The notes under the pieces are model-generated. The model had not been told where the DNA came from, made no database searches, and saw only the letters and a list, made by a program, of their open reading frames with translations. A DNA stretch of 64,000 bases. It comes from Acetoanaerobium noterae (GTDB lineage Bacteria > Bacillota > Clostridia > Peptostreptococcales > Filifactoraceae). Shown here in pieces: positions 62,838 through 64,000 of the stretch. The stretch is taken from the NCBI RefSeq assembly GCF_900168025.1, contig NZ_FUYN01000003.1:62001-126000 (forward strand), given 5' to 3'. Position 1 is the first letter of the stretch. Each line of letters opens with the position of its first letter. The position numbers and the translations under genes are program-made.

Positions 62838-63110
62838 TTATGTTCCCATAACTTTAATTGCTCCTACTATTGTACCCAGTATAATAATGCAAAGACTTGC
62901 TAACTTGATTAGCTCTATCACTATGTTTTGCCATGCACTTCCCATCTCATTTTGTGAATTATTTGCTGATAAATTTAAGCTGTGAAGCTCTTTTATACTT
63001 GTCTTAATTTCTTCAATATCTGCCTGAATCATTTTTACATAGGTTCTAGTTTCAGCCTGTGAGGTTTCTAAATCTCTAAGCCTTTTATCTTGTTCTAATA
63101 TTTCCTGCAT
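62838..63110 (-). CDS. XhlA-family haemolysin/holin-like protein
   Basis: A 90-residue protein with a long coiled-coil (about 5-45) and one membrane segment (about 68-88). It matches the XhlA type that in phages assists holin-driven lysis or release. No other phage gene lies near. AAGGAGG precedes the ATG. It may be a remnant or a domesticated lysis factor. Confidence 0.75.
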   Translation of the reverse strand: MQEILEQDKRLRDLETSQAETRTYVKMIQADIEEIKTSIKELHSLNLSANNSQNEMGSAWQNIVIELIKLASLCIIILGTIVGAIKVMGT

Positions 63111-63246
63111 AATAATAACCTCCTTTTCCTTTTTAAACTTTAAATTAAACTTGATTAATTAAATTTCTTCTAACTATATATATGGAAATTTTGTAGTATA
63201 AAGATAGTAAGTAAAAAAATCCCTTGGGTTTATAAAAAAGAATGGT

Positions 63247-63252
63247 TATAAT
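63247..63252 (+). promoter_or_regulatory. Promoter -10 of the Mpv17-like gene
   Basis: TATAAT (63247-63252) with a weak TTGGGT (63224-63229) 17 bases upstream. Confidence 0.5.
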
Positions 63253-63291
63253 CATAATTAGACAAAATTAATAAGAAAAGGAGTGCTTTAT

Positions 63292-63939
63292 TTGAAAAAA
63301 GGTGATTTTATATGGGGAATTATACTTTTATCTGTTGCTTTATTTATACTGATGCCTGCTACTCACATAGTATTTGTTGATTTTACTGCAGGTCATCCTT
63401 ATATCAGTGGATTTATTAAGTTTGGAATACTTGCTACAATGGGAGAAATGTTAGCTATCAGGATATCAGTAGGTGACTGGAAAAAACCAGCTGGTTTAAT
63501 CTACAGAGCGATAATTTGGGGTTTTCTAGGTATAGTAATAACTCTTATGTTCCAAATATTTGCAGCTGGAGTTACTGGTGCTTTGGAAAAAGGCTATCTA
63601 CCTGGTAAAGGGTCTAGCTTTGCATTTGCTTTCTTTGTAAGCTCAATTATGAACCTTACCTTTGCTCCTACATTTATGGCTTTTCACAGATTTACAGATA
63701 CCTATATAGATATGGTATATGAAGGAATAAAAAATATAAAAGCTGTAGATGTTGTTGGAAGAATAGATTTTAAAGGCTTTGTTTCTTTTGTACTTATAAA
63801 AACAGTTCCTTTATTTTGGATACCAGCTCACACTATAACATTTATGCTTCCTCCTGAGTACAGAGTATTGACAGCAGCATTTTTATCACTAGCTCTTGGA
63901 ATACTACTTGCGATGGGCAAAAGAGGCGGAAAAAAGTAA
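63292..63939 (+). CDS. Multi-pass membrane protein, Mpv17/PMP22-like
   Basis: A 215-residue membrane protein with about five or six hydrophobic segments. The segment YEGIKNIKAVDVVGRIDFKG and the later VPLFWIPAHTITFMLP fit the Mpv17-like family of Firmicutes; function unknown. I chose TTG at 63292 (MKKGDFIWGI) because AAGGAG lies 9 bases before it; a GTG three codons upstream is too close. It is followed 49 bases later by another gene start. Confidence 0.75.
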   Translation: MKKGDFIWGIILLSVALFILMPATHIVFVDFTAGHPYISGFIKFGILATMGEMLAIRISVGDWKKPAGLIYRAIIWGFLGIVITLMFQIFAAGVTGALEKGYLPGKGSSFAFAFFVSSIMNLTFAPTFMAFHRFTDTYIDMVYEGIKNIKAVDVVGRIDFKGFVSFVLIKTVPLFWIPAHTITFMLPPEYRVLTAAFLSLALGILLAMGKRGGKK

Positions 63940-63988
63940 TAAATCCGCTTTATTTAGATACGTTTATATAACAAAGGAGTTATTTCTT

Positions 63989-64000
63989 ATGACTGAAAAC
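63989..64000 (+). CDS. Start of a gene running off the window
   Basis: ATG at 63989 encodes only MTEN before the window ends. AAAGGAG stands 9 bases before it, so this is a genuine start. Product unknown; it is probably co-transcribed with the preceding membrane protein gene. Confidence 0.6.

Overview
The window looks like chromosomal DNA of a low-GC, Gram-positive, strictly anaerobic bacterium of the class Clostridia. Pointers are AT-rich DNA, AGGAGG-type ribosome binding sites, a FabK/FabT/Acc fatty-acid cluster in Firmicutes order, [FeFe]-hydrogenase and its maturases, tungstate uptake and a c-di-GMP-I riboswitch. The mix recalls the Peptostreptococcaceae (an Acetoanaerobium-like genome), but that placement is inference. 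Nearly all genes lie on the minus strand; tRNAs, rRNAs, CRISPR arrays and insertion sequences were not seen.

Layout by position. 1-1.4 kb: start of a secreted protein and homoserine dehydrogenase. 1.6-11.3 kb: a complete type II fatty-acid operon (accBCDA, a FabT-like MarR regulator, fabH, acpP, fabK, fabD, fabG, fabF, fabZ), headed by a good promoter with three FabT-like boxes 16 bp apart. Just upstream, 11.39-11.48 kb holds a self-contained small-RNA candidate with its own promoter and terminator. 11.6-13.4 kb: an E1-like ThiF protein and a methyltransferase-MOSC fusion. 13.4-19.4 kb: a signalling and envelope block (receiver-HDOD, soluble PAS/GAF kinase, bactofilin, M23 peptidase, receiver-PP2C). 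19.5-24.6 kb: a nickel/peptide-type ABC importer; then PEP carboxykinase (24.8-26.5), a YkgJ-type metal-cluster protein and tupABC tungstate uptake (27.6-30.0).

30.2-31.1 kb: a c-di-GMP-I riboswitch before a secreted transglutaminase-like protein. A paralogue at 39.2-40.0 kb follows type IV pilus genes (pilT, pilin-like proteins, pilC) at 40.0-44.0 kb. Between these are an OmpR-type two-component system, typA, recX, a cytoplasmic parvulin, a cold-shock protein, an M29 aminopeptidase and a HesB-like protein. 44-51.3 kb: an HD phosphohydrolase, a methyltransferase overlapping nagB tail-to-tail, and a MoxR/DUF58/transglutaminase trio. 51.4-56.0 kb, plus strand: a glutaredoxin-like protein, then a TM1266-type regulator and hydE-hydG-hydF behind a leader with mutually exclusive antiterminator and terminator structures. 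56-63 kb, minus strand: a SEC-C protein, thiT, mobA, an HTH-TOBE regulator, and a moeA-fdhD-ferredoxin-hydA operon.

The unifying theme is hydrogen and W/Mo metabolism: the importer supplies tungstate, MoeA, MobA and FdhD build and sulfurate the cofactor, HydEFG build the H-cluster, and HydA with its polyferredoxin partner uses it. No formate dehydrogenase catalytic gene is in the window. The least explained pieces are the hydEGF leader RNA, the small RNA before accB, phased GTTAG repeats at tupA, and the methyltransferase-MOSC fusion.
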